A stretch of DNA of 64,000 nt from Prevotella sp. oral taxon 299 str. F0039 (GCF_000163055.2 NC_022111.1:1054001-1118000), one strand, 5' to 3'. Shown: positions 47,105 through 56,507, counted from the stretch's first letter. The notes: generated by a model not told the origin, from the sequence alone. Numbers and translations are program-made.

Positions 47105-48415
47105 ATGAAACAATTCGTATTAAGTGCGTTTATTTTAGTTTTAAGCACTTTTTTCAATATCAATGAGTGTTGGGCTGGCGACTATAGTCTTGCGCCCGCA
47201 GCAGCAAAAAAAACATATATCATACGTTCATTAAGCACCGCTAAGGCTTTTATCAGTGTAACCAACTATGGTAGAAACACTGCCAACTCGTTTGAATATA
47301 CCATAACAAGCGACAAAGGAACAGTGGTTGAAGGTACTTATACCTTTAAAGAAGCATTCAGAAAATCTGACACTTCAACCTGCGAAATAGAGTTTCCCGT
47401 AAACAAAACCACAGATATTACGAGTTTAACATTCAGCATCGACAAGGTAAACAACGAACGCAACGGGGCAAGTATAGGCTATTGTAACATTCCTTTCACC
47501 ATTGTTTCGAAGTTAGCAACACGCAAAGTGGTGGTCGAAGACTTTACAGGTATGTGGTGTCCGTATTGCACTCGTGGTATTGCCGCAATGGAAAATTTGC
47601 AGAACAACTATCCCGAAACATTTATTGGCATTGCTGCTCACGATGGAGATGTATTGAGTACGCCAGACTACGCCTATGTTTTGGCAACATATCAAAGACG
47701 CCCATACGTTCTAATGAACCGTACAACAAAATTGACCTACTTTGTTCATGGAAGCGATTTAGAAGCAGAAAGAGATGCAGGAGCAGACATGGACATTGAT
47801 GTTTCTGCCGTTTGGGACGAAGAAAAAAATAAGATTAGCATCACATCTACAACCACTTTTAGAATAGATGCAAGCGAAGGAAACTATGCTTTAGCTTATG
47901 TTTTAACCGAAGATGGCATGACCAATCCTAGATGGGGACAAAACAATGCTTTTTCAGGAGAAATGAGTTTAAAGGGCATTTCAAAAGAACTTGACTTCTT
48001 TATAAATAGTCCTTCGGTTGTTTATTTCATGAAAAACAACCATGTTGCCATTGCTGCAAAGAACATTACAAATGGACTTGAGGGCATTGTAACAGCTCCA
48101 TTCGTTGCCGATAAGCCTATTGTTCATGAAACATCGTTCGACAATATCGCTCAATATAGAAAGATACAGAACAAAGATAACTTATCTGTTTGCGTGTTAT
48201 TGATCGACACGAGCAATGGAAAAATTGTGAATGCCAATAAATGTAAGATTCAACCTGCCAACACAACAGGCATCGAAAGCACCACAATCGACAACAAAGA
48301 AAAGCACGTTGTGGCTCGATATACCGCCAATGGAGAGTTTATTTCGGCTCCTGTTAAGGGCATTAACATCGTGAAATATAGCGACGGAACAACGCAAAAA
48401 GAGGTGGTTCAATAA
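47105..48415 (+). CDS. Omp28-like secreted protein with CxxC and type IX-type tail
   Basis: The 436-residue product has a signal peptide (cleavage near CWAGDYS) and an N-terminal beta domain of ~140 residues. An Omp28/thioredoxin-like domain follows, with VVEDFTGMWCPYCTRGIAAM as active-site-like CPYC and RRPYVLMNRTT as the cis-proline region. The C-terminal tail VVARYTANGEFISAPVKGINIVKYSDG is typical of Prevotella-type sorting domains for type IX secretion. Final gene of the envelope operon, followed by a strong terminator. It probably acts on the cell surface; substrate and partner are unknown. Confidence 0.72.
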   Translation: MKQFVLSAFILVLSTFFNINECWAGDYSLAPAAAKKTYIIRSLSTAKAFISVTNYGRNTANSFEYTITSDKGTVVEGTYTFKEAFRKSDTSTCEIEFPVNKTTDITSLTFSIDKVNNERNGASIGYCNIPFTIVSKLATRKVVVEDFTGMWCPYCTRGIAAMENLQNNYPETFIGIAAHDGDVLSTPDYAYVLATYQRRPYVLMNRTTKLTYFVHGSDLEAERDAGADMDIDVSAVWDEEKNKISITSTTTFRIDASEGNYALAYVLTEDGMTNPRWGQNNAFSGEMSLKGISKELDFFINSPSVVYFMKNNHVAIAAKNITNGLEGIVTAPFVADKPIVHETSFDNIAQYRKIQNKDNLSVCVLLIDTSNGKIVNANKCKIQPANTTGIESTTIDNKEKHVVARYTANGEFISAPVKGINIVKYSDGTTQKEVVQ

Positions 48416-48487
48416 CCTCCTACTTCGTTTATGCGTGCTAAATAAAGACGAATTGCATCGCCACACGAAACAAAAAGCACATAAAAC

Positions 48488-48541
48488 AAAAGATGAATGT
48501 GGGCAAAAGCGCAACAAACGCCACCGACATTCATCTTTTTT
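48488..48541 (+). terminator. Terminator of the envelope redox operon
   Basis: AAAAGATGAATGT pairs perfectly with ACATTCATCTTTT and runs into T, with a 26-nt loop containing a short extra pairing. Confidence 0.85.
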
Positions 48542-48608
48542 GTTTTCTCATGTCGTTACACATTCATCACCTTTATTATCTCTTTGTGTTTCAATAACAT
48601 CGCAACAA

Positions 48609-48624
48609 TGTTTCACGAGAAACA
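48609..48624. other. Imperfect parS-like site
   Basis: TGTTTCACGAGAAACA matches the parS consensus TGTTTCACGTGAAACA at 15 of 16 positions; the mismatch (T to A) breaks the central palindrome. It lies in a 503-bp non-coding gap, ~14 kb from the two sites near apt. Confidence 0.55.
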
Positions 48625-48918
48625 TTATTACACTCCTCTCCCATTCCAGTTGCCTTGCAATATGGGGTTATCAACCTGCAACATGCCCCCTTTTCTACCC
48701 TACTTTCCCTCTTTTTAGATTCCACTTCTCCCCTTTTCCGCCTACAAAACCACATCAACCTACAAAAAAGAGTATAGATTTTGCCATATCACACTTAATC
48801 TCTACCTTTGCATTAAGCACCAAACAAGGTATGAACAACGCACTTAGCGAGCCTCAAACAAGGTGCAACGAGTTAAGAAAACAGTTCTACTGAATATATC
48901 ACTAACACCATAAAGCGA
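48625..48918. other. Non-coding interval, partly C/T-rich
   Basis: The section 48631-48780 is C/T-rich and G-poor like the tract at 36672-36960, though less extreme. A longer plus-strand frame spanning this gap has no RBS, crosses the terminator and reads as low-complexity, so I do not call a gene. Confidence 0.4.
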
Positions 48919-49842
48919 ATGAAACCTGCAAGAATTGAAGAGTTAGACTATTTAAAAGGCATATTAATTACGCTGGTAGTGCTTTTTCATTTAACCTATT
49001 TTGCAACAGAATATACCCTTGCAAAGCAGTTTGTTTACACCTTTCACATGCCTGCTTTCTTAGTTATTTCGGGCTGGTTGATGAACATCGAGGCACCATT
49101 ACCCCGCTTTGGGCGAATGATTACAAAGATTCTCCTACCCTATATCGTGTTCGAATCGGGCTATATCGTTATCTCTGCCTTGAAAATGGTGGCGGTTCCC
49201 ATAGCCGAACTCAATGTAAGCACGTTCTTATATCACTTCTTTATATCGCCAGTTGGGCCCTATTGGTTCCTACATACGCTAATTATTTGCGCTGTGGTGT
49301 ATAAGTTTTGGCACACCATTTTCGCCTCTTCCACAAGCAAACAAGCCCTTGCAATGCTACTTACAATATGGTTCTTGGCACAATATGTTCACATTATTTC
49401 GTTTGCTTCGGGCTGTTTTTTCATTGCAGGTGCTGTTCTTCGACGTACCAACATACACATAACCAACGTTTTAAGTCCTAACATCTTGGCGTTGATTGCA
49501 TTGGCCGTGTTGTGCACTAATCCTGCTTTCTTTGTAGAAGAGAGCCTTTCGGGCATTGCAATTGTGTATGTGATGATGAGCGTTATGTTACTTGCCAACA
49601 ACCTTTCACCCCACTTTTTGCGCTCAAAAGTGTGCTACATTGGCGAAAGAACGCTCCCTATCTACCTCTATTCGCCTTTATTCACTTTCCTTTTCAAAGC
49701 TTTTAAGCTCTATTTCAGCTTCGATTCCACTCGCTTTGTCTTTGCCATTGTTGCCACAACATGTTGCATCATTGGCTCGTTATGCGTTGATAAGGTGGTG
49801 AAAACGATCATTAATGGAGTACAAAAAGTAGTAAAAAGATAG
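48919..49842 (+). CDS. Acyltransferase 3 family membrane protein
   Basis: Predicted membrane O-acyltransferase that modifies an envelope sugar or lipid. The 307-residue product has about ten hydrophobic segments. The family opening RIEELDYLKGILITLVVLFHL carries the conserved H in the first segment, and FHMPAFLVISGWL is the FHMPLFFFISGF-like second motif. Acceptor and donor cannot be read. It stands alone between the envelope operon and the aldo/keto reductase. Confidence 0.85.
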   Translation: MKPARIEELDYLKGILITLVVLFHLTYFATEYTLAKQFVYTFHMPAFLVISGWLMNIEAPLPRFGRMITKILLPYIVFESGYIVISALKMVAVPIAELNVSTFLYHFFISPVGPYWFLHTLIICAVVYKFWHTIFASSTSKQALAMLLTIWFLAQYVHIISFASGCFFIAGAVLRRTNIHITNVLSPNILALIALAVLCTNPAFFVEESLSGIAIVYVMMSVMLLANNLSPHFLRSKVCYIGERTLPIYLYSPLFTFLFKAFKLYFSFDSTRFVFAIVATTCCIIGSLCVDKVVKTIINGVQKVVKR

Positions 49843-49882
49843 CTAAAAAGACTGAGAAACTTTTTGCGTAATAAAACTTTTG

Positions 49883-49890
49883 TACCTTTG
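49883..49890 (+). promoter_or_regulatory. Putative -7 box of the aldo/keto reductase gene
   Basis: TACCTTTG fits TAnnTTTG, 40 nt before the start; a TTTG at 49863-49866 gives only a 16-nt spacer, so the -33 is doubtful. Confidence 0.45.
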
Positions 49891-49930
49891 TTAGAGACAA
49901 AATAATAACATTTTAAACAGAAAGGATAAT

Positions 49931-50770
49931 ATGAATTACGTAAAATTAAATAACGAAGTGAAGATGCCTCAGCTTGGATATGGTGTTTTTCAGATAGAAC
50001 CAGCAGAGGCAGAGCGTTGTGTTTTAGATGCAATTAACGTGGGATATAGACTAATTGACACCGCACAGATATACAAAAACGAAGAAGGTGTGGGCAATGC
50101 CATTGCCAAATGCGGTGTTCCTCGCTCAGAATTATTCATCGTTACCAAGGTATGGGTGTCTAATGCAGGCGAAGAAAAGGCCTATGAGTCGATCTTAGAG
50201 AGCCTTAAAAAGCTACAAAGCGATTATATCGACCTGATTCTTGTGCACCAACCATACGGCGACTATTATGGAACTTATCGTGCAATGGAGCGTGCTTATC
50301 GTGAAGGAAAGGTGCGTGCAATTGGTGTAAGCAACTTTTATCCCGACCGATTGATCGATCTTCATCACCATGTAGACATCAAACCTGCCGTGAATCAGGT
50401 TGAAACTCATGTATTTAATCAACAGCTTGAGGAGCAAAAATACATGGAACAATGCAATTGTCAGATTATGTCTTGGGGTCCATTTGCAGAGGGAAAGAAC
50501 GATTTTTTCAACAATGAAACTTTAATCGAGATAGGAAACAAACACAATAAAACGGTGGCTCAGGTGGCTCTTCGCTATCTATTGCAACGTGGTGTGGTGC
50601 TTATTCCTAAATCAACTCACAAAGATCGCATGAAACAAAACATGGATATCTTTAACTTCTTACTTACCGATGAGGACATGCAGACCATCGAAAAGTTGGA
50701 CACTAAGCACACTTTGTTCGCTTCTCACAGAGATCCTCAATTCGTTGAGTTAATTCTTTCGTTAAAATAA
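49931..50770 (+). CDS. Aldo/keto reductase
   Basis: NAD(P)H-dependent carbonyl reductase with a TIM-barrel fold. The 279-residue product resembles the 2,5-diketo-gluconate reductase group. The catalytic tetrad is visible: Asp in YRLIDTAQIYKNEEGVG with Tyr in the same stretch, Lys in FIVTKVWVS, and His in LILVHQPYGDY. The cofactor region VLIPKSTHKDRMKQN is near the C-terminus, which is normal for the family. The substrate is unknown. Its TAA stop is also the first three bases of repeat array H. Confidence 0.93.
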   Translation: MNYVKLNNEVKMPQLGYGVFQIEPAEAERCVLDAINVGYRLIDTAQIYKNEEGVGNAIAKCGVPRSELFIVTKVWVSNAGEEKAYESILESLKKLQSDYIDLILVHQPYGDYYGTYRAMERAYREGKVRAIGVSNFYPDRLIDLHHHVDIKPAVNQVETHVFNQQLEEQKYMEQCNCQIMSWGPFAEGKNDFFNNETLIEIGNKHNKTVAQVALRYLLQRGVVLIPKSTHKDRMKQNMDIFNFLLTDEDMQTIEKLDTKHTLFASHRDPQFVELILSLK

Positions 50771-50855
50771 GCATAGCTTTTGGTTCACAATAGCATAGCT
50801 ATTACACTGCAATTGCATTGACTTTAGCGTGCAATTACATTGAGATTAGAACAAC
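50768..50855 (+). repeat. 22-bp tandem repeat array H (4 units)
   Basis: Units start at 50768, 50790, 50812 and 50834. The first unit's TAA is the stop codon of the aldo/keto reductase, so the array abuts coding sequence without a gap. The terminator hairpin follows it at 50869. Confidence 0.85.
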
Positions 50856-50868
50856 AACAAATTATTTT

Positions 50869-50919
50869 AGCTCTTACAGGCAATGCAACGGGTGTGCAAG
50901 GTGCTTGTAAGAGCTTTTA
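50869..50919 (+). terminator. Terminator after the aldo/keto reductase and array H
   Basis: AGCTCTTACA pairs with TGTAAGAGCT around a 27-nt loop, then TTTT. Its position beyond array H means the array is transcribed into the 3' UTR. Confidence 0.75.
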
Positions 50920-51097
50920 TTTTGCACCAAATGTTACCTACTTTTTTTTGTAAAGAAGTCTAAAAACGAAGCATCACCTACCGCCTTTTCTTTATATAAA
51001 TAAGGTGGAAATAAATATTTTCATTCTCATTTTAATGTTTTAATTTATTTAACTAAAAATAAAATTTAAATAGAGAAGATTTACAAAAATCTTTCCA

Positions 51098-51105
51098 TAT
51101 ATTTG
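51098..51105 (+). promoter_or_regulatory. Putative -7 box of the SusCD pair
   Basis: TATATTTG fits TAnnTTTG, ~60 nt upstream of the SusC start. No -33 TTTG at the expected spacing. Confidence 0.5.
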
Positions 51106-51164
51106 CCATCGTTAGCCAAAATTACATACTAAACAAATAATAAACCTTTTTTGATAACATAAAT

Positions 51165-54100
51165 ATGAAAAGATTAACCTACAAAACGCAACAGATGCGC
51201 TTGAATCATCTATTGCGAAGCACCACTTTCGCATGTGGAATGCTACTCCTCCCCAACATTTCGGCAGGAGCATCTAACACTATTATTCAACAGACACGGT
51301 CTGCAGAGCAAATCAAAGGATCGGTACTTAGTAACACTGGTGAGCCTCTTATTGGCGTAACAGTACGTGCTGCAGGCAATTCAATGGGTACTGTAACCGA
51401 CTTAGATGGTAATTTCTCTATCAATGTTGCTCCTGGTACACAGCTAACTTTCTCTTACACGGGATTTAAATCACACACCGCAAAAGCTCAAAGCGGTATG
51501 CGCATTACCCTACAAAGCGACATTAACGACCTAAACGAGGTGGTTGTTGTGGGTTATGGCACTCAAAAGAAAGCCAATTTAACAGGTGCAGTGGCTTCGG
51601 TTAGCGGTAGCGTGTTAGAAAATAGACCTATAAGTAACCTCGGACAAGGTCTTCAAGGTGTTGTACCTAACCTCAATGTATCGATGGGTAAGGGTGGAGC
51701 TCCTGGTGCAGGGGCATCGTTTAACGTTCGTGGAACAACGTCTCTCAACGGAGGTGGACCACTTGTATTAGTTGATAACGTACAAATGGACGCCAATTTA
51801 GTGAACCCCGACGATATAGAATCAATCTCAGTACTTAAAGATGCGGCGTCTGCTGCTATCTATGGAGCACGTGCTGCCTATGGAGTTATTCTCATTACCA
51901 CTAAAAAGGGTAAGCTTAATTCACGCCCAACAGTGCAATTCTCGGCTTCAGGATACTGGCAAAAGCCTGCTCTTGAAATGCATAATGTCAACTCTTTAGA
52001 CTATCTTAAGATGATGGACATCGCTTATCAAAACAGCGGTGGTAGTGGACATTATTTTAATCCATTGGTATATTCTTACACAGAAAAGTACATGAACGGT
52101 ACTTATGATCAGCCTGTTTTCTTCGATGAGAGCTATAATAAGTTCAAATATGGCTATAACGGTAACACAGACTGGTGGAAAGAACTTTACAAAACATCGT
52201 TCTCACAAATTTATAACGCAAGTATTAGCGGTGGAAGCCAAAAAACTCGTTACTATGTTTCGCTCGGTTCAAACAATCAAGGCGGTATTTTAAAAGCTGT
52301 AAACGAAAAATACAACAAGTATAACGCTAACATTAACATCACATCTGAATTGACTCCATGGATGGAAGTGTCGGCTAAGATTGCTCATACCTATACAACA
52401 GAAAAGCACCCAACAGGTGGAACAACTGCAATGAACTCGACAGCATACTCTGGTATCTCTGCTTATAGCGGTATGATGAAATCAGACTTGAGTCCATTAA
52501 TGCCAGTTAGGCACCCCGATGGCCACTATGCAGGACAAGGAAACTTCACTAACCCTGTTGCAATTCAGGCTCAAGGAGGTAACGCAAACTCTCGTCAAAA
52601 CGACCTTTGGATGACTGCTGGATTGAAACTTACTCCAATTAAAGGACTTGTTATCAATGCCGATTACACTTGGAACTACTTTAGTTTGGCTTCAACTCAA
52701 CACGTTCGTAACTTCTACGACTACACAGCTGTGCCAGGATCAGAAAACTATTATCCTTGGACTAACCCAAGTAGTGTAACCAAAGTGAATAACGAAGACT
52801 ACTATTCTTCATTCAATGCTTTCGCAGAATATAACCTATCGCTAGCAAAAAAAGCACATAACTTCAGATTTATGTTAGGTTATAACCAAGAAAAGAAGCT
52901 AACAGACTATCACTTTTCAGGTAGAAAAGACTTGATAGATTCTAACAATCCAGCTGTCAATCAGGCTACTGGAGATATGAATATCAACGGAAATATGGGT
53001 CAATGGTCTGTCAATGGTGCTTTTGCTCGTATCAACTACGATTATCAAGGACGCTATCTTCTTGAATTAAATGGCCGTTACGATGGTTCTTCTAAATTCA
53101 AAAAAGGATACCGTTATCAATTCTTCCCATCTGTTTCTGTAGCTTGGCGTGCATCAGAAGAAAAGTTCTTTGAAAGCATGAAGGACTGGTGCGACAACTT
53201 AAAGCTACGTGCTTCTTACGGATCTTTGGGTAATCAGGTAGTAGATGGAAACTTCCCATACCTTGCAACCTATGGAACTAACAGCAAATATGGCGCAATC
53301 CTTGGCGGAAAGCTTCCTGTTGCCATCACAGCACCAGGTCTTGTAAGCTCTTCTTTCACATGGGAGAAAGTAAATCAGGTTGACTTAGGTATCGATGCAA
53401 CCTTCCTTCGCAATCGTCTTAACTTCTCTTTCGACTGGTATCGTCGTAATACTAAGGACATGCTCGTTAATGGAGAGGTGCTTCCTTCAGTGCTAGGAGC
53501 TAACGTTCCACGCCAAAATGCAGCAAACTTAAAGACTGTTGGTTGGGAACTTTCATTGGAATGGAACGATCGTTTGGCATGTGGTGTGTCTTATCATGTT
53601 AAGGGTGTGCTCTCAGATTACCAATCAACCATCACTAAATTCAACAACCCTACAGGACTTATCAGTCAATATTACGTAGGACGTAAGATGAATGAGATCT
53701 GGGGTTACGTTTCTAATGGACTATTCCAAAGCGATGAAGAAGCAGCAAAACACGTGAGCCAGTCTTTCCTTTATGGTGGAAAATGGGGCGCAGGTGACGT
53801 TCGTTTCGAGAACTTAAATGGCGATAACAAAATTGACAGAGGTGACAATACATTGAAAAACCCTGGAGACCAAAAGATAATTGGTAACTCTACACCACGC
53901 TTTGCTTATGGTATTACAGCTGGATTAGAATATAAAGGATTCGACTTTGAAATGTTCTGGCAAGGAATTGGTAAGCGTGATTGGTTCCCAGGCTCTGGTT
54001 CTGCAGCATTTTGGGGCTTCACTGACGAGTGGCAAACACCGCTTACAACATCTCTCGACTATTGGACTACAGAAAATACAGGTGCATACTTCCCTAAATT

Positions 54101-54368
54101 AGGATGGGCAAACAGAGGCAACCGCAGTGTAAGTACACGTTATTTACAAGATGCAAGCTACTGCAGACTTAAGAATGTAACCTTAGGATACACCCTTCCA
54201 AAGTCTATTGTTAGTAAGATTGGAGTTTCACGTCTTAGAGTTTACATCACAGGCGAAAACCTATTCACCTTCACTTCACTCATAAAGGCGTTCGATCCTG
54301 AAACTTTAAGCAACATGACCTATCCAATTAACAAGAAAATTGCTGTAGGTTTGAATCTAACATTCTAA
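51165..54368 (+). CDS. SusC/RagA-family TonB-linked outer-membrane transporter
   Basis: Outer-membrane importer for oligosaccharide, peptide or other nutrient. The 1067-residue product has a signal sequence, an N-terminal carboxypeptidase-regulatory-like domain (IKGSVLSNTGEPLIGVTV, ~50-125), the TonB-box/plug region (LNEVVVVGYGTQKKANLTGA near ~130), the plug and a barrel ending ...INKKIAVGLNLTF with terminal Phe. It is followed after 27 bp by the SusD partner. No glycoside hydrolase, protease, sigma/anti-sigma pair or hybrid two-component gene is adjacent, so the substrate cannot be inferred. Confidence 0.96.
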   Translation: MKRLTYKTQQMRLNHLLRSTTFACGMLLLPNISAGASNTIIQQTRSAEQIKGSVLSNTGEPLIGVTVRAAGNSMGTVTDLDGNFSINVAPGTQLTFSYTGFKSHTAKAQSGMRITLQSDINDLNEVVVVGYGTQKKANLTGAVASVSGSVLENRPISNLGQGLQGVVPNLNVSMGKGGAPGAGASFNVRGTTSLNGGGPLVLVDNVQMDANLVNPDDIESISVLKDAASAAIYGARAAYGVILITTKKGKLNSRPTVQFSASGYWQKPALEMHNVNSLDYLKMMDIAYQNSGGSGHYFNPLVYSYTEKYMNGTYDQPVFFDESYNKFKYGYNGNTDWWKELYKTSFSQIYNASISGGSQKTRYYVSLGSNNQGGILKAVNEKYNKYNANINITSELTPWMEVSAKIAHTYTTEKHPTGGTTAMNSTAYSGISAYSGMMKSDLSPLMPVRHPDGHYAGQGNFTNPVAIQAQGGNANSRQNDLWMTAGLKLTPIKGLVINADYTWNYFSLASTQHVRNFYDYTAVPGSENYYPWTNPSSVTKVNNEDYYSSFNAFAEYNLSLAKKAHNFRFMLGYNQEKKLTDYHFSGRKDLIDSNNPAVNQATGDMNINGNMGQWSVNGAFARINYDYQGRYLLELNGRYDGSSKFKKGYRYQFFPSVSVAWRASEEKFFESMKDWCDNLKLRASYGSLGNQVVDGNFPYLATYGTNSKYGAILGGKLPVAITAPGLVSSSFTWEKVNQVDLGIDATFLRNRLNFSFDWYRRNTKDMLVNGEVLPSVLGANVPRQNAANLKTVGWELSLEWNDRLACGVSYHVKGVLSDYQSTITKFNNPTGLISQYYVGRKMNEIWGYVSNGLFQSDEEAAKHVSQSFLYGGKWGAGDVRFENLNGDNKIDRGDNTLKNPGDQKIIGNSTPRFAYGITAGLEYKGFDFEMFWQGIGKRDWFPGSGSAAFWGFTDEWQTPLTTSLDYWTTENTGAYFPKLGWANRGNRSVSTRYLQDASYCRLKNVTLGYTLPKSIVSKIGVSRLRVYITGENLFTFTSLIKAFDPETLSNMTYPINKKIAVGLNLTF

Positions 54369-54395
54369 TGTGTCACCTTCTAAAAAACAACTATT

Positions 54396-56162
54396 ATGAA
54401 ATTAAAAAATTATATCGCACTTTCATTACTTGCAGGTATGGCTGCTGCGTGTGATTATACAGACTTGTCTCCGCTTGACTCTTTTACAGATAAAACATAT
54501 TGGAACTCAACCCAAGACTTAAAACTTTATGCCAACGGACTATACGGAGCACTAAGTAGTCCATCGGCACATCTCGACGATGTCAGCGATAACTTCGTTA
54601 CATCTAACTATAGTTCTTATCTATTTGATGAAATGACTGTACCTACAGAAGCATCTTCTGGCAACGGATGGTATTGGAACGACATCAGAAATTGCAACTA
54701 CTTTATGAAACGTTACAATAAAGTTCAAGGCAATCAAGATGAAATTAACAAGTATGTTGCAGAGGTTCGCTTCTTCCGTGGATTACATTATTTCAACAAA
54801 TTGAAGATGTTTGGAGACGTTCCCTACTATGATACAGACCTTCAAACTGATGATACAGAGCAACTATATAAGCCTCGTGACCCACAAGATGAAGTGCTTA
54901 AGCATGTTATTGAGGACTTTAAATTTGCTATAAGATGGCTTCCTGAGAAGGCATTATCAGAGTCTGGACGCCTCAACAAAGAAGCTGCACGCACCCAGTT
55001 GGCACGCATCTATCTACACTTTGGTACCTATAAAAAATACCACAAACAAGCAGGAACGGGAGATTTAAGTGCTAATGCGCTATTAGAAAAAGCAGTGGCA
55101 CAAACCGATACCTTGATGGCTTTGGGTAAATTCGACATCGTAAAGGGCACAAATGCAGGTTGCGACCAACTTCCTTACGCAGATTATCCTCTTGATTACT
55201 CTAACCAATTCACTCAAGAAGATCTATCAAACAACAAGGAATGTATTCTTGCTCGCTTCTATCAAACAGGAGTTTTAACTCACGAATTGGGTAGACAAGC
55301 ACAAAATGGAGGTATGGGTTTATCTAAAGACTTCATCGAATCGTTCTTAATGAAAGACGGAACACCTATCTACAATAGTGGTTCAGGCTATGCAGGTGAC
55401 GACAATTTAGAAACAGAAATAACCAATCGTGACCCTCGTTTGTATCAAATAGTAGACAATAGTCATAAACCTTACTATGTACGCAACGGTCAACGCATTG
55501 CTAACGAAATTGCAAATAGAGTAGGATCGAGCAAATCTGTAACTGGTTACGACTGCGTTAAATTCCATCATGCTAACACTGTGCAACAAGAAGCACGTAA
55601 CTCTACATTCGACTGGTTCGTTTATCGTTATGCAGAAGTGTTGCTCATCAATGCAGAAGCAAATGCAGAATTGGGTACTTGCACACAAGATGTTCTCGAT
55701 AAAACCATCAACAAGTTGCGTGATCGTGTGGGAATGCCTCACTTAACCACAACTCCAGTTGCCGATGCTAAGGCTATTGATTATGGTTACACACTCTCTA
55801 ATCTTCTTTATGAGATCAGACGTGAACGTCGAATTGAACTTGTTGCAGAAGGATTCCGCCTCGACGACCTCAAACGATGGAACGCAATGAAGCTATTGTC
55901 TAATCCAAAAACAATGTTCGGTATTAAGATTACACCACAATCTATCAGCGAATTCCCTGCAGGTACATTCGATAGTAAGACAGGACGCCCAACGATAGAA
56001 TACAATGGAGCAACCTATCTATACCAATATAAAGCTGCTAAGAAGCTTGATGATGCAGGAAGACAATGGAAAACAAATGACCATCGCTTCTTATATCCTA
56101 TACCAAAACAAGAATTGGTATTAAGTAAAGACATACTTAAACAAAATCCAGGCTGGGAATAA
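54396..56162 (+). CDS. SusD/RagB-family nutrient-binding lipoprotein
   Basis: Surface lipoprotein that lids the SusC transporter. The 588-residue product has a lipobox AAAC (Cys19), the SusD opening (DLSPLDSFTDKTYW), tetratricopeptide-like helices with EVRFFRGLHYFNKLKMFGDVPYY, and the late conserved LLYEIRRERRIELVAEGFRLDDLKRW. Standard length and an intact frame. It forms a two-gene unit with SusC, closed by a strong hairpin. Confidence 0.96.
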   Translation: MKLKNYIALSLLAGMAAACDYTDLSPLDSFTDKTYWNSTQDLKLYANGLYGALSSPSAHLDDVSDNFVTSNYSSYLFDEMTVPTEASSGNGWYWNDIRNCNYFMKRYNKVQGNQDEINKYVAEVRFFRGLHYFNKLKMFGDVPYYDTDLQTDDTEQLYKPRDPQDEVLKHVIEDFKFAIRWLPEKALSESGRLNKEAARTQLARIYLHFGTYKKYHKQAGTGDLSANALLEKAVAQTDTLMALGKFDIVKGTNAGCDQLPYADYPLDYSNQFTQEDLSNNKECILARFYQTGVLTHELGRQAQNGGMGLSKDFIESFLMKDGTPIYNSGSGYAGDDNLETEITNRDPRLYQIVDNSHKPYYVRNGQRIANEIANRVGSSKSVTGYDCVKFHHANTVQQEARNSTFDWFVYRYAEVLLINAEANAELGTCTQDVLDKTINKLRDRVGMPHLTTTPVADAKAIDYGYTLSNLLYEIRRERRIELVAEGFRLDDLKRWNAMKLLSNPKTMFGIKITPQSISEFPAGTFDSKTGRPTIEYNGATYLYQYKAAKKLDDAGRQWKTNDHRFLYPIPKQELVLSKDILKQNPGWE

Positions 56163-56194
56163 TATCCTATCCTTGAATAATTTCTAACAAAACA

Positions 56195-56236
56195 AAACGA
56201 GCAGGACACTTTTCTAAGTGCATCCTGCTCGTTTTC
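56195..56236. terminator. Terminator of the SusCD unit
   Basis: AAAACGAGCAGGA pairs perfectly with TCCTGCTCGTTTT, loop of 16 nt with a short extra pair. Confidence 0.9.
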
Positions 56237-56419
56237 TATCACACATATACTTATTCTATCCTCCCCATCAAAATACATTCACCCACCAACAAAACAACCC
56301 TCACACCAGCATAGCTATCCAATCCTCTCACATTCACCTTAAACACCCATAGAGAAATAACGCAACTTTCAAACTGCCTTTATTCCGCTAGTTACCAATA
56401 ACATATCAGCCCCAAATAA
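56237..56419. other. G-poor spacer between SusD terminator and array I
   Basis: A + strand run without any G extends from 56233 to 56309 (77 nt), C/A-rich. No gene or hairpin seen. It resembles the tract before array F. The gap after array I (56508-56762) shows nothing recognisable. Confidence 0.6.
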
Positions 56420-56507
56420 AAAACATAGCTTTTAGTCCCCAATCTCAATGCTATTAAAGCATAAAAACAATGCCATTGCAACGCAAAAACACAGCTTTTC
56501 TTTTATC
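56420..56507 (+). repeat. 22-bp tandem repeat array I (4 units)
   Basis: Units start at 56420, 56442, 56464 and 56486, the last with a T-rich 3' half. It lies in the 600-bp gap between SusD and the first FKBP gene. Confidence 0.85.

Noticed and set aside
48435..48893. Plus-strand frame of 152 codons after the envelope operon
   Set aside because: It runs through the strong terminator at 48488-48541, contains the parS-like site, and its translation is a Ser/Thr/Pro/Phe-rich string without domain character.
51165..56162. A polysaccharide utilisation locus around the SusCD pair
   Set aside because: No carbohydrate enzyme or regulator is adjacent on either side; only the bare transporter pair is supported.
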